From: Lewinellaceae bacterium
Lineage (GTDB): Bacteria > Bacteroidota > Bacteroidia > Chitinophagales > Saprospiraceae
Assembly (NCBI GenBank): GCA_020636045.1
Contig: JACJYP010000008.1
Span: 1 to 64,000, forward strand
DNA: 64,000 nucleotides
Direction: 5' to 3'
Made by a program: the position numbers and the translations under genes. Within the stretch, counting starts at the first letter, position 1, and every line of letters starts with the position of its first letter. Positions 26,012 to 33,609 of the stretch are shown here, piece after piece. The notes below the pieces were generated by a model. It was not told where the DNA came from and searched no databases. It saw only the letters and a list, made by a program, of their open reading frames with translations.

Positions 26012-26812
26012 ATGAGACATGAAGATTTTAACGAAGAATTTGAAAAAATAGGACCACAACTAAAATCTTATATTCTTCGAATGACAGCAAGCATTCAGGA
26101 CACGGAGGATATTGTTCAGGATACATGGATAAAGGGAAGCAGCAACTTTGCTTTGTTCAAAGGTGAATCCTCATTTAAAACATGGATTTTTTCGATTGCT
26201 TCCAACCTTACAATTGATAATCTAAGAAAGAAAAAAAGGTGGCCTGAAAATGTAACAGATATTTGCAAAGAAGCAGCAAAGAGGAACCCTGTTCATTTTC
26301 AAGAAGCAATGAAAATCATTGAAACCTCCGAAGACGGAAAATTTGAAATACGGGAACATATTGCGTTCTGTTTTTTGTGTATTGCGAAATCGCTGCCTTT
26401 GGAACAGCACCTCTGCCTTTTGCTGAAAGAAATCCACGACTTCAAAATAAAAGAAATAGCTTTAATCCTTCAAACTTCTGGCGCGTTGGTAAAATATCAC
26501 CTGCACGCCGCCAGACAAAAAATGATTGAGATATTTGAAGGAAGATGTGCCCTGATAAATCAAGAAGGCATCTGTCATCAATGCACTGAAATCAATGGCA
26601 TCTTTAACCCAAAACAGAACGAACAAAAGGAACTGATGAAGATAAAAATGGTAAAGGAGGCCAGAAAGGCAGACAAGAAAAGGCTGCTCGATTTAAGGAT
26701 GCAGGTGCTTAGAGAAATTGACCCTTTTAATTCCAATGCACATGAGCTGCAACTGCATCATTTGGAACACAATAGGAGGGTCATGGAAAAATATTTGGAA
26801 GAAAACAGATGA
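26012..26812 (+). CDS. ECF-type sigma-70 family RNA polymerase sigma factor with Cys-containing C-terminal extension
   Basis: 266 residues. Region 2 is at about 20-70 (DTEDIVQDTWIKG, FKTWIFSIASNLTIDNLRKK). Region 4 is at about 140-175 (LPLEQHLCLLLKEIHDFKIKEIA, then an HTH with TSGALVKYHLHAARQKM). About 85 residues follow, including a CALINQEGICHQC motif that could bind metal, and a charged helical tail. Extensions of this kind occur in some ECF groups and may sense a signal. No anti-sigma gene is recognisable beside it. First gene of a plus-strand operon of lower GC content than the flanking DNA; the next ORF starts inside its stop (ATGA). Function of the regulon is unknown. Confidence 0.85.
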   Translation: MRHEDFNEEFEKIGPQLKSYILRMTASIQDTEDIVQDTWIKGSSNFALFKGESSFKTWIFSIASNLTIDNLRKKKRWPENVTDICKEAAKRNPVHFQEAMKIIETSEDGKFEIREHIAFCFLCIAKSLPLEQHLCLLLKEIHDFKIKEIALILQTSGALVKYHLHAARQKMIEIFEGRCALINQEGICHQCTEINGIFNPKQNEQKELMKIKMVKEARKADKKRLLDLRMQVLREIDPFNSNAHELQLHHLEHNRRVMEKYLEENR

Positions 26813-27366
26813 AAATCCTGTCATTTTTCCCTGCCCATTCGTCAAAGTATAAAACATTTTTCATGAAAATTATCATCACGATCTTTATGCTTATGACAAG
26901 TTTCACAGCAATGGCACAAGATGGAAAAGCCAATACGGTAAAAAATACATTTAACCGTAAGACCACCGTAAGCACCTCAATCAATGCAGATGCTTCCATT
27001 GTATGGGCATTGCTCACCAACGCATCTGATTTTTCGAGGTGGAACTCAACCATCGTATCCATCGAAGGGGAAATTCAAAAAGGCGAAAAAATCAAGTTGA
27101 AAAGCACCCTTGACCCCGGTAGAACCTTTAAATTAAAGATAAAAGAAGTAGTTCCTGAACAAAAACTGGTCTGGGGGGATGCCTTGGGAAAAAGGACTTA
27201 TTCACTGGAAAAACAGGGAGATTCAACGTTGTTTACAATGGCTGAAAAAATTGGAGGCTTGATGTTCCCGTTGTTCGCAAAGAAAATCCCTCCTTTTGAC
27301 GAATCGTTTGAACAGTTCGCATCCGACCTGAAAAAAGAAGCTGAAACGATTTCAAAATCAAAATAG
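26809..27366 (+). CDS. SRPBCC (START/Bet v 1-like) family protein with signal-like N-terminus
   Basis: 185 residues from the overlapping ATGA. The SRPBCC fold is indicated by STSINADASIVWALLTNASD, FSRWNSTIVSIEGE, GEKIKLKSTL and LKIKEVVPEQKLVWGD, the usual ligand-binding cavity signature. A later ATG at 26863 would begin MKIIITIFMLMTSFTAMAQ, a clear signal peptide, so the true start may be there. The protein would then be periplasmic, unusual for the family. The overlap with the sigma-factor gene suggests translational coupling and a shared function. The ligand is unknown. Confidence 0.75.
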   Translation: MKILSFFPAHSSKYKTFFMKIIITIFMLMTSFTAMAQDGKANTVKNTFNRKTTVSTSINADASIVWALLTNASDFSRWNSTIVSIEGEIQKGEKIKLKSTLDPGRTFKLKIKEVVPEQKLVWGDALGKRTYSLEKQGDSTLFTMAEKIGGLMFPLFAKKIPPFDESFEQFASDLKKEAETISKSK

Positions 27367-27379
27367 AAAACCAAACAAT

Positions 27380-27697
27380 ATGATAATCGTAAAAGTAACC
27401 TATACTACTTCCACATCTTTTGTTGAAACGAATCAAAAAAATATAAAAGCTGTAATGACAGATTTGCAAAATGCAAATCATACAGGTATTAACTATAATG
27501 CCTGCATTTGTGCAGACCAAAAAACGTTTATTCATACAGCATTTTTTAATTCAGATGACGACCAGAGATTTTTAAACGAATTACCTTCATTCAGGCATTT
27601 CCAGGAACAATTGAAAGCGAGTGGGCTTGAAGTCCCACCAAAACAGGAGATTTTAAGTTTAGTGGGTTCTTCGAACAATATTTTCAACCAAAATTAA
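27380..27697 (+). CDS. Small hypothetical protein, possibly ferredoxin-like fold
   Basis: 105 residues, no signal peptide or membrane segment. MIIVKVTYTTSTSFVETNQKN followed by a helix, then YNACICADQKTFIHTAFFNSD and a second helix resemble the strand-helix pattern of ABM-type (antibiotic biosynthesis monooxygenase-like) dimeric folds. This is a guess from pattern only. It is 13 bp after the SRPBCC gene and 6 bp before the membrane protein gene, so it is in the same operon. Confidence 0.65.
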   Translation: MIIVKVTYTTSTSFVETNQKNIKAVMTDLQNANHTGINYNACICADQKTFIHTAFFNSDDDQRFLNELPSFRHFQEQLKASGLEVPPKQEILSLVGSSNNIFNQN

Positions 27698-27703
27698 TCT
27701 GTA

Positions 27704-28120
27704 ATGAAATCAAATCTTAAAGCACTCAAAATATTTCTGAATATTTATGGCATTATATCTATAATGCTGTTCGGCACACTATTTTTACTCACTTCAATTG
27801 ATGCGCCAATCATGCAGGAAGGTGGTGCATTAAGGTTTTTGCGGTGGGATATACTTTCCAAGCATGTAGAACTTATGATTGAAATAATATATCTGGTGTG
27901 GGGCGTTTTCATGCTCATTGCTGCCCACAGACCATTATCCAACCTTTCATTCCTCAATTTTACACTTTGGGCAAATCTCGCACATGGGATACTTATGATT
28001 CCACAGGCAATGATGACAGGAATGATGTACAAAATGTACACTGATATTGCATATTGTTTATTCTTAGCAATCGGGCTTTGGATTTGGTTACCCGGAAAAG
28101 AAGATATTATAGAACAATAA
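27704..28120 (+). CDS. Small membrane protein, four predicted transmembrane helices
   Basis: 138 residues with four hydrophobic segments: IFLNIYGIISIMLFGTLFLL, MIEIIYLVWGVFMLIAA, LNFTLWANLAHGILMIP and TDIAYCLFLAIGLWIWL. Small integral membrane proteins of this shape are common in Bacteroidota and have no known function. It follows the preceding gene by 6 bp. No catalytic residues can be named. Confidence 0.7.
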   Translation: MKSNLKALKIFLNIYGIISIMLFGTLFLLTSIDAPIMQEGGALRFLRWDILSKHVELMIEIIYLVWGVFMLIAAHRPLSNLSFLNFTLWANLAHGILMIPQAMMTGMMYKMYTDIAYCLFLAIGLWIWLPGKEDIIEQ

Positions 28121-28131
28121 AATTACCCGGA

Positions 28132-28287
28132 ATGAGGAAGAGAAATAAAATCGGGATAGTTGTCATCATCTTTTTGCTTTTAGTTGATTTGTTTATTTAC
28201 CAATATCAAAAAGCAAATTCGCCCAAAGGGATCATAATGTGTAACCCTTCGGGAAAAACATATCCTGTGAAAAACGCACCTGAATAA
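28132..28287 (+). CDS. Very small single-pass membrane protein
   Basis: 51 residues from ATG 28132, 11 bp after the previous stop. MRKRNKIGIVVIIFLLLVDL is a positively charged start followed by one transmembrane helix; a short tail with IIMCNPSGKTYPVKNAPE would be outside. The frame is open further upstream to 28054, but that part overlaps the previous gene. Short length makes the call uncertain; operon position and the clean helix support it. Confidence 0.5.
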   Translation: MRKRNKIGIVVIIFLLLVDLFIYQYQKANSPKGIIMCNPSGKTYPVKNAPE

Positions 28288-28317
28288 TAAAATACGTGAA
28301 ACCTTACAATATCAATC

Positions 28318-28728
28318 ATGCTCAAAAACAAAATTGGCACAAAAGAAAATCCCACGGTGTTGAAAACACCCCCCCAAACTTCTGAATATACCATGCATGT
28401 GGAAGAAAAGGACGGAAAGGAAATACTGGTATGTACGGTGGGCAGCACCGTTTTGCACTATGATATCCGATGCTTGAGTGACCTTCACGAAATGTTGAAA
28501 AATCATGGGGATTGGATGCTGCTTGGCAGCAAAGACGAAAAAGCGGAAGCGGAAGCTGATACAGTAGAATTTTGGGGCAGGTCGAAGGATAACCCAATCG
28601 GGGGCTGGTACGGCTTGAAAAAAAATTTCAGGGGAAGGTTCGGAATGTACATCCCTCCATTAATGGAATACTTGGGACTGGCAGAAGTGGAACACAACAA
28701 GCGGAACAATAGAATGAGGGCGAAATAA
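28318..28728 (+). CDS. Hypothetical soluble protein
   Basis: 136 residues, mixed alpha/beta, no signal peptide. Trp-rich centre and tail (NHGDWMLLGSKDEK, TVEFWGRS, IGGWYGLKKNFRGRFGMYIPP) look like a compact conserved domain, and I do not recognise the family with confidence. It is the last gene of the plus-strand operon and faces the end of the HTCC gene at 28840. A 13-bp palindrome (28738-28750, ACACAA-A-TTGTGT) follows its stop and might mark the transcript end. Confidence 0.65.
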   Translation: MLKNKIGTKENPTVLKTPPQTSEYTMHVEEKDGKEILVCTVGSTVLHYDIRCLSDLHEMLKNHGDWMLLGSKDEKAEAEADTVEFWGRSKDNPIGGWYGLKKNFRGRFGMYIPPLMEYLGLAEVEHNKRNNRMRAK

Positions 28729-28839
28729 AAGCCGCATACACAAATTGTGTAAAACGTAAAGCTGGGCTGTGCGCTCCATTTACATTTGTATCGGCCCTTA
28801 CAATCTGCAAAATCTATTTCAGCACAAGAAATTATCCCC

Positions 28840-31800
28840 CTACCGGTATTCCCCCGGCCGTTTACCAAACCGCTTTTCGAACACCTTGCTGAAATACGCC
28901 GGCGTATTGAAGTTACAGGCATAGGCCACTTCAGCGATGGTATGAAAAGCCCGGGTCTCGAGCAGATGCCGGGCCTTTTGCAATTTCACTTCCTGTATGT
29001 ATTCGTTAATGGAGAGCCCGGTGAGCGCCTTGAGGCGGCGCAGGAGTTGCCGGTCGCTCATGGCTGCTTTTTCGGCGAGGTAAAGCGTTTTGATCTCGAT
29101 CTTTTTGTCCAGGGCCTGTTTTACAATGGCTTCCATTTCGGCGAGCCATTGCTGATCGGCTAAGTCGCTTTCGTCAAAGGTTACGTCCTTTGATGGCGTT
29201 GGCAAAGCATCCCTCCGGCGGCGATTTTGGATCAGGTTGGCTACGCGTGCGAGCAGTTCCGCGGATGAAAAAGGCTTGGTCAGATAATCGTCGACCCCCA
29301 AGCGCAGGGCCCTGAGTTTATCCTCGCCCGCAGCGCGGGCCGTAAGCATGATGACCGGGCAGTACTGCCATCGCGGATGTTCCTTGATCCGTTTCAGCAG
29401 GGCGTAACCATCCATTTCTGGCATCATGATATCGGATATGATCAGGTCAAAATCAGGAGTGTCCGTCTTTGCAATGTTCAACATTTCCCAAGCTTCGCGG
29501 CCATTGTTTGCACAGATACATTCATAATTTTCCTGCAACAATCCGAGCAGGAATTGCTGCATGTCCGGGGTATCTTCCACGATCAGCAGTTTCCCGTGTT
29601 TATCAGCATTTCCAGTATTTTCGGTATCTGCAATGATTGTCGTCTCTTCCGCCGGCTCTGCGGCAGGCGGCCGCAAGACCGGTTCCGGGCCGGAATCCAA
29701 TGCTTCCCGCGCCGGCAGCAACAGGGTAAATACGCTACCTGCGCCCGGGCGGCTTTCTACCGTCAGTTTGCCATTCATCAGCAAGGCAAGTTCCCACGAC
29801 AGTGCCAGTCCGATGCCCAGGCCTCCTTCTTCGGAACCATTGCGTCGGCTGGTTTGAAAATACCGCTCGAACACATGCGGCAGATCCTCTTCGGGAATAC
29901 CGCGACCGGTATCGCGAACCTGTAATCTGATCATGCCATCGATGTGTTCCAGCGATAATTCGACCGTACCGTTCGTCGACGTGAACTTGAGTGCGTTGGA
30001 CATCAGGTTATCCACGATCTTTTCGAGCAGATTGCGATCGAGCCAAAAAAGCGCTTTGTCGTCGATGCTGCTTACAAACCGGCAGTCGACCTGTTTGATT
30101 TCAGCCATCGGCTTGTAAGCGCTGTACCATTGCCGCACCCATTGTACAAGGGGTAAAGGATGCTCGTTCAGGGATAGTTTGCTGGCATCCAGTTTGGACA
30201 GATCGAGCAGTTCTTCGATCAGGCGCAGCAGTTTACGGCTATTCCGAAGCACCATGTCCAGATTAGACATAGACTTCCTGTCCAGCATTTCCCGGTACTG
30301 CCTGATGTGTTGTTCGAGCGGCGCAACGATCAGCGTAAGCGGTGTCCGCAACTCATGGGAAATATTGGTGTAGAACTTCGACTTGAAAGTATCCAGTTCT
30401 TTCAGGCGTTCGGCTTCACGCTGTTCAAATGCGAGTTTGTCGTGCAATCGCTGGCGGTGAAGATAAAAGCGAAGCACGCCATAAGCCAGGCTTAGCAGCA
30501 GCAAAGCATAAGCGGCATAAGCCCATTTCGAGCGGTACCAGGGTGGCAGGATCGTGATCTCAAGCGCCGCCGGCGTTTCGTTCCACACACCGTCGCTGTT
30601 GCAGGCCCTGACCAGAAAAGTATAGGAGCCGGGTGCAAGGTTCAGATAACTCGCCTTGTTATCGGTGGTGCTATGCGTCCACTCAGGTTCCGCGCCTTTC
30701 AGGTAATACCGGAATCCGTTTTTTGATGGGATGGTGTATTCGAGCGCAGCGAAATAAATGGTAATACTGTTGCCGGAAGCGGGCAATTTGAGCCGGCGTG
30801 TGAACTCGATCGATTGCTGCAACAAGCCGCTGGAATCGCCCACCGCTATCCTCCGGTTATTGACTTCCAATCCGGTGATGCTGATCCCCGGCGCAAAGGG
30901 GTTATCTATAAAATCACGCGGATGGAACGCGACCAGTCCTTCCACGCAACCGAATAGCATGGTGCCGTCCACCCTACGGGCATATGCCCATACATTAAAC
31001 TCGTTGGTCGGCAACCCGTCCTTAACGGTAAAATTTTTGACCGTGCCAGTCGCAGGTTCCAGGCAGATAATACCCCTGTTGGAACTCATCCACAAGGTGT
31101 GGTTTTCATCGGTAAGTATCCCGTAAATCACATTGTCGGGGAAGCCGTTGCGGATATTATAATGCCGGAATTGCATATTGCGCGTATCCAGTCGACTCAG
31201 GCCGCCTCCCAGGGTGCCGATCCAAAGGACAGCAGGATCCACAGGATCGGCCATCAGCGCATTGATATTGTTGTTTTGTATATTTCGATGCTCCTCCGGG
31301 ATAGTGCGGAGCAGTGCAAACCTGAAACCGTCTTTCCACGGAATTGCCTGCACCAGCCCTTTGTCCGTACCGATCCACCAAAACCCGCCGGATGTACCGG
31401 CAAGCGCTTTCACGTTGTATTTGCCGTCCAGCACCCCGGAAAAGTCGAAACTTTTCATTTCCTTCTTTGCGGGATCATATTTTATTAATTGTTGCTTAAC
31501 AGCGATCCAGATATTGTTGCCGGTATCAATATCCAGCGTAAAATTTGTGGCCGGACCGCACGCGTATTTCAGGGCAGGTTCCCAGGCTGCGGAAGGGTTC
31601 GCCGGTCGCTTGTATAGTTCCAGATCCCGGTCGTTCCTTTCCATTACCATCCATTGATTGCCGTTGCCGTCGATCGCAATTCTTGAAAAGATGACCGGCT
31701 GTGCCGGCAATTGCATCGGTCCGGTATCCGGGACATCCAGAATCTTTCTTTCTGATCGCAGCAACACTCCAACGGCATTTTGTGCGTCTGTCAGTACCGG

Positions 31801-32859
31801 CCGGTATACGGATTTTCCTTTAAAGTAAGTCTTGAACCGGTGCAGCCTGGGTGAATGTTTCAGCAGGCCGTAACCGTTCGTTCCAGTCCAGATAATGCCG
31901 GATGCGTCGCAAAAGACTGTCAGGATCACGCCGAAATCTGAAGACAACAAGCGCTGCCCATCCGATACCTGTAGGGAGGCGGTTTTTAGTGTTGACGCAT
32001 CGAATTGCAACACATCCCTTGCTCTTATGATCAATAAACTCCCTTTTTGCTCGTCATACAGTGCATGGTTGATGAAAAAGTCTGTATCCCACCATGTTTG
32101 TCGGGTACCGTTCAGTTTGCCTATACCGGTATCGCCGTAAAACCAGACCGACCCGTCGCCGGCGACAAAAGCACTGTTTAGCGGAGCCTTCATGTCCAGT
32201 TTCCGAACCGAACCGGTGTTTTTGTCGATTTGGAAGAGTTTGCCGCCATCGATGCCCCAAATGAACGCCTCTGTCTGGCAAATACTCCTGATCTCCAATT
32301 GCCCGAACTCCCATATCTGCACCTCGGTGGCTTCCCAGTATGGCGTATCCGTTTGCACGGGTTGTCCCGCCAGCACAAGCCTGAGCAAAATACGCTGTCC
32401 GTTGCGCAGAGATACCCGGCACCATACCCGGTTATGCTGATCCACCTTGATTTCCGCATAATTACCTTCCGGCAATCCCTGTTTGGATCGCAGCCGGTAA
32501 AAGCGCTGCGTTTTTTTGTCGAATACATTCAGGCCGTTCCCAAGCGTACCTACCAGCAGGTAATCGCCCCAGTCTGCTATGGAAAGCGGAATGTTCCCTG
32601 AAATAGAATACGGATCGACCGGATCGTTGAAAAACACCCTGAATTCCCTTCCGTCATAGCGGTTCAGGCCGTTGCGGGTGCCGATCCAGAGGAAACCCTC
32701 GCGATCCTGTGTAATGCAGGAAATATACCCCTGCGACAACCCGTCTTCGACCGTCAGCCGGTCCAGGATTGGATCGGACTGGGCTGCCAAAGGCAGCGTA
32801 GCGCACAAGGCCATAGCCAGCACGAACAAGCCATACCGGATGTATTGTAAGAAAGGCAC
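28840..32859 (-). CDS. Hybrid two-component regulator (HTCC), fourth copy
   Basis: About 1339 residues: signal peptide (MPFLQYIRYGLFVLAMALCATLPLAAQ), propeller beginning TVEDGLSQGYI (LWIGTRNGLNRYDG, LWIGTLGGGLSRLD), Y_Y_Y domain, transmembrane helix (AAYALLLLSLAYGVLRF), HisKA with SHELRTPLTLI (H835), HATPase (NLMSNALKF, DTGRGIP, GLGIGLAL), receiver (LLIVEDT, D1143 in SDIMMP, KPF) and AraC HTH (IAEVAYACNFNTPAYFSKVF). GTG 32859 follows TACTTTTG after three bases, as in two other HTCC genes. On the same strand the next gene is the giant T9SS gene at 18260-25459, but the plus-strand sigma operon lies between them, so the original pairing is inferred. No 21-bp tandem operator was found near either neighbour. 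Confidence 0.9.
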   Translation of the reverse strand: MPFLQYIRYGLFVLAMALCATLPLAAQSDPILDRLTVEDGLSQGYISCITQDREGFLWIGTRNGLNRYDGREFRVFFNDPVDPYSISGNIPLSIADWGDYLLVGTLGNGLNVFDKKTQRFYRLRSKQGLPEGNYAEIKVDQHNRVWCRVSLRNGQRILLRLVLAGQPVQTDTPYWEATEVQIWEFGQLEIRSICQTEAFIWGIDGGKLFQIDKNTGSVRKLDMKAPLNSAFVAGDGSVWFYGDTGIGKLNGTRQTWWDTDFFINHALYDEQKGSLLIIRARDVLQFDASTLKTASLQVSDGQRLLSSDFGVILTVFCDASGIIWTGTNGYGLLKHSPRLHRFKTYFKGKSVYRPVLTDAQNAVGVLLRSERKILDVPDTGPMQLPAQPVIFSRIAIDGNGNQWMVMERNDRDLELYKRPANPSAAWEPALKYACGPATNFTLDIDTGNNIWIAVKQQLIKYDPAKKEMKSFDFSGVLDGKYNVKALAGTSGGFWWIGTDKGLVQAIPWKDGFRFALLRTIPEEHRNIQNNNINALMADPVDPAVLWIGTLGGGLSRLDTRNMQFRHYNIRNGFPDNVIYGILTDENHTLWMSSNRGIICLEPATGTVKNFTVKDGLPTNEFNVWAYARRVDGTMLFGCVEGLVAFHPRDFIDNPFAPGISITGLEVNNRRIAVGDSSGLLQQSIEFTRRLKLPASGNSITIYFAALEYTIPSKNGFRYYLKGAEPEWTHSTTDNKASYLNLAPGSYTFLVRACNSDGVWNETPAALEITILPPWYRSKWAYAAYALLLLSLAYGVLRFYLHRQRLHDKLAFEQREAERLKELDTFKSKFYTNISHELRTPLTLIVAPLEQHIRQYREMLDRKSMSNLDMVLRNSRKLLRLIEELLDLSKLDASKLSLNEHPLPLVQWVRQWYSAYKPMAEIKQVDCRFVSSIDDKALFWLDRNLLEKIVDNLMSNALKFTSTNGTVELSLEHIDGMIRLQVRDTGRGIPEEDLPHVFERYFQTSRRNGSEEGGLGIGLALSWELALLMNGKLTVESRPGAGSVFTLLLPAREALDSGPEPVLRPPAAEPAEETTIIADTENTGNADKHGKLLIVEDTPDMQQFLLGLLQENYECICANNGREAWEMLNIAKTDTPDFDLIISDIMMPEMDGYALLKRIKEHPRWQYCPVIMLTARAAGEDKLRALRLGVDDYLTKPFSSAELLARVANLIQNRRRRDALPTPSKDVTFDESDLADQQWLAEMEAIVKQALDKKIEIKTLYLAEKAAMSDRQLLRRLKALTGLSINEYIQEVKLQKARHLLETRAFHTIAEVAYACNFNTPAYFSKVFEKRFGKRPGEYR

Positions 32860-32886
32860 GCGCAAAAGTAGCCGCGTTCAACGAAA
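32857..32886 (-). promoter_or_regulatory. Shared HTCC promoter element with TACTTTTG and GTG start
   Basis: TACTTTTG at 32863-32870, then three bases, then GTG (32859). Upstream GTTTCGTTGA and GCGGC match the promoter at 18136-18165 almost base for base, although the coding parts that follow differ. Confidence 0.55.
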
Positions 32887-33429
32887 CGGGAGGCAATAAA
32901 AAAGACCCGAAGGCAGCATTGAAACACCGGCGCCTTTCATCTCTTAACACCAATTTTTTCGCCACTGACAGGTTCTGGCAGCGCGGGCAAACATATTTGT
33001 CATGCTTCCCGGCCTTTTGAAATTCTTTCAAGTATAAGGTGAGGAAGCCGGGCATATTCCTACCCGGCCTGAATCCGCAGGGAGGATGGCGATTGAAAAG
33101 AGGGAAAGTACTGTGCAACTTTTGGTTTATAAATTTCGAAAAAATTTCAAGCGTCAAATTTTCGACCTTCAAGAAGGGCGAGGTGGTCAACCCGATCCTG
33201 ATCAGCGGTGGCGCTTCCGACACCAGCAACCCGCAGGCGCAGACCCATGACAAATTGGGAACGACCGGCAGCGGCGCTGCAAATGGCGACCTGATCAGCA
33301 CCGCCAATGGCCAGACTTTAACAGATGACCGGGCGACTACCTCTGACCACACCGATATTACTTAATCCAACCCGAGCAGATGCTTCATTTGAATTAAGAT
33401 CCATCATATATATGATGTAACGCTCGATC

Positions 33430-33508
33430 ATGGCTCATGCGAATAACCCGGTATTATTGCAATGTCGTAAAGTGCAATATTACTGCCGACACCGGGCGTA
33501 TGAGCCAT
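33430..33508. repeat. Inverted repeat in the 32.9-33.6 kb intergenic region
   Basis: ATGGCTCATGCG (33430-33441) pairs with CGTATGAGCCAT (33497-33508) at 11 of 12 positions. The inner 55 bp contain further partial symmetry around ATTGCA. It could be a degraded mobile-element end or a hairpin. Otherwise the 740 bp from 32887 to 33609 hold no gene I can support. Confidence 0.45.
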
Positions 33509-33609
33509 TTTCCTAGAAACGAAAAAGGCACTGTGTTGAAATTATTTATAACACACATCATTGATACGCGCATCCTGATACTGACAATTCACATAACACC
33601 ATACATAAA

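Noticed and set aside
25824..26015. 63-codon frame on the plus strand before the sigma factor
   Set aside because: It runs straight through the strong hairpin at 25858-25899 and has no protein features.
28781..28788. TACATTTG box on the plus strand after the sigma operon
   Set aside because: No gene follows on that strand; it would give an antisense RNA to the HTCC gene, and such boxes are expected by chance at this frequency.
33039..33365. Open frame of 108 codons on the plus strand
   Set aside because: No signal, no family motif and no operon context; only its second half looks protein-like. It may be a decayed fragment, not a gene.
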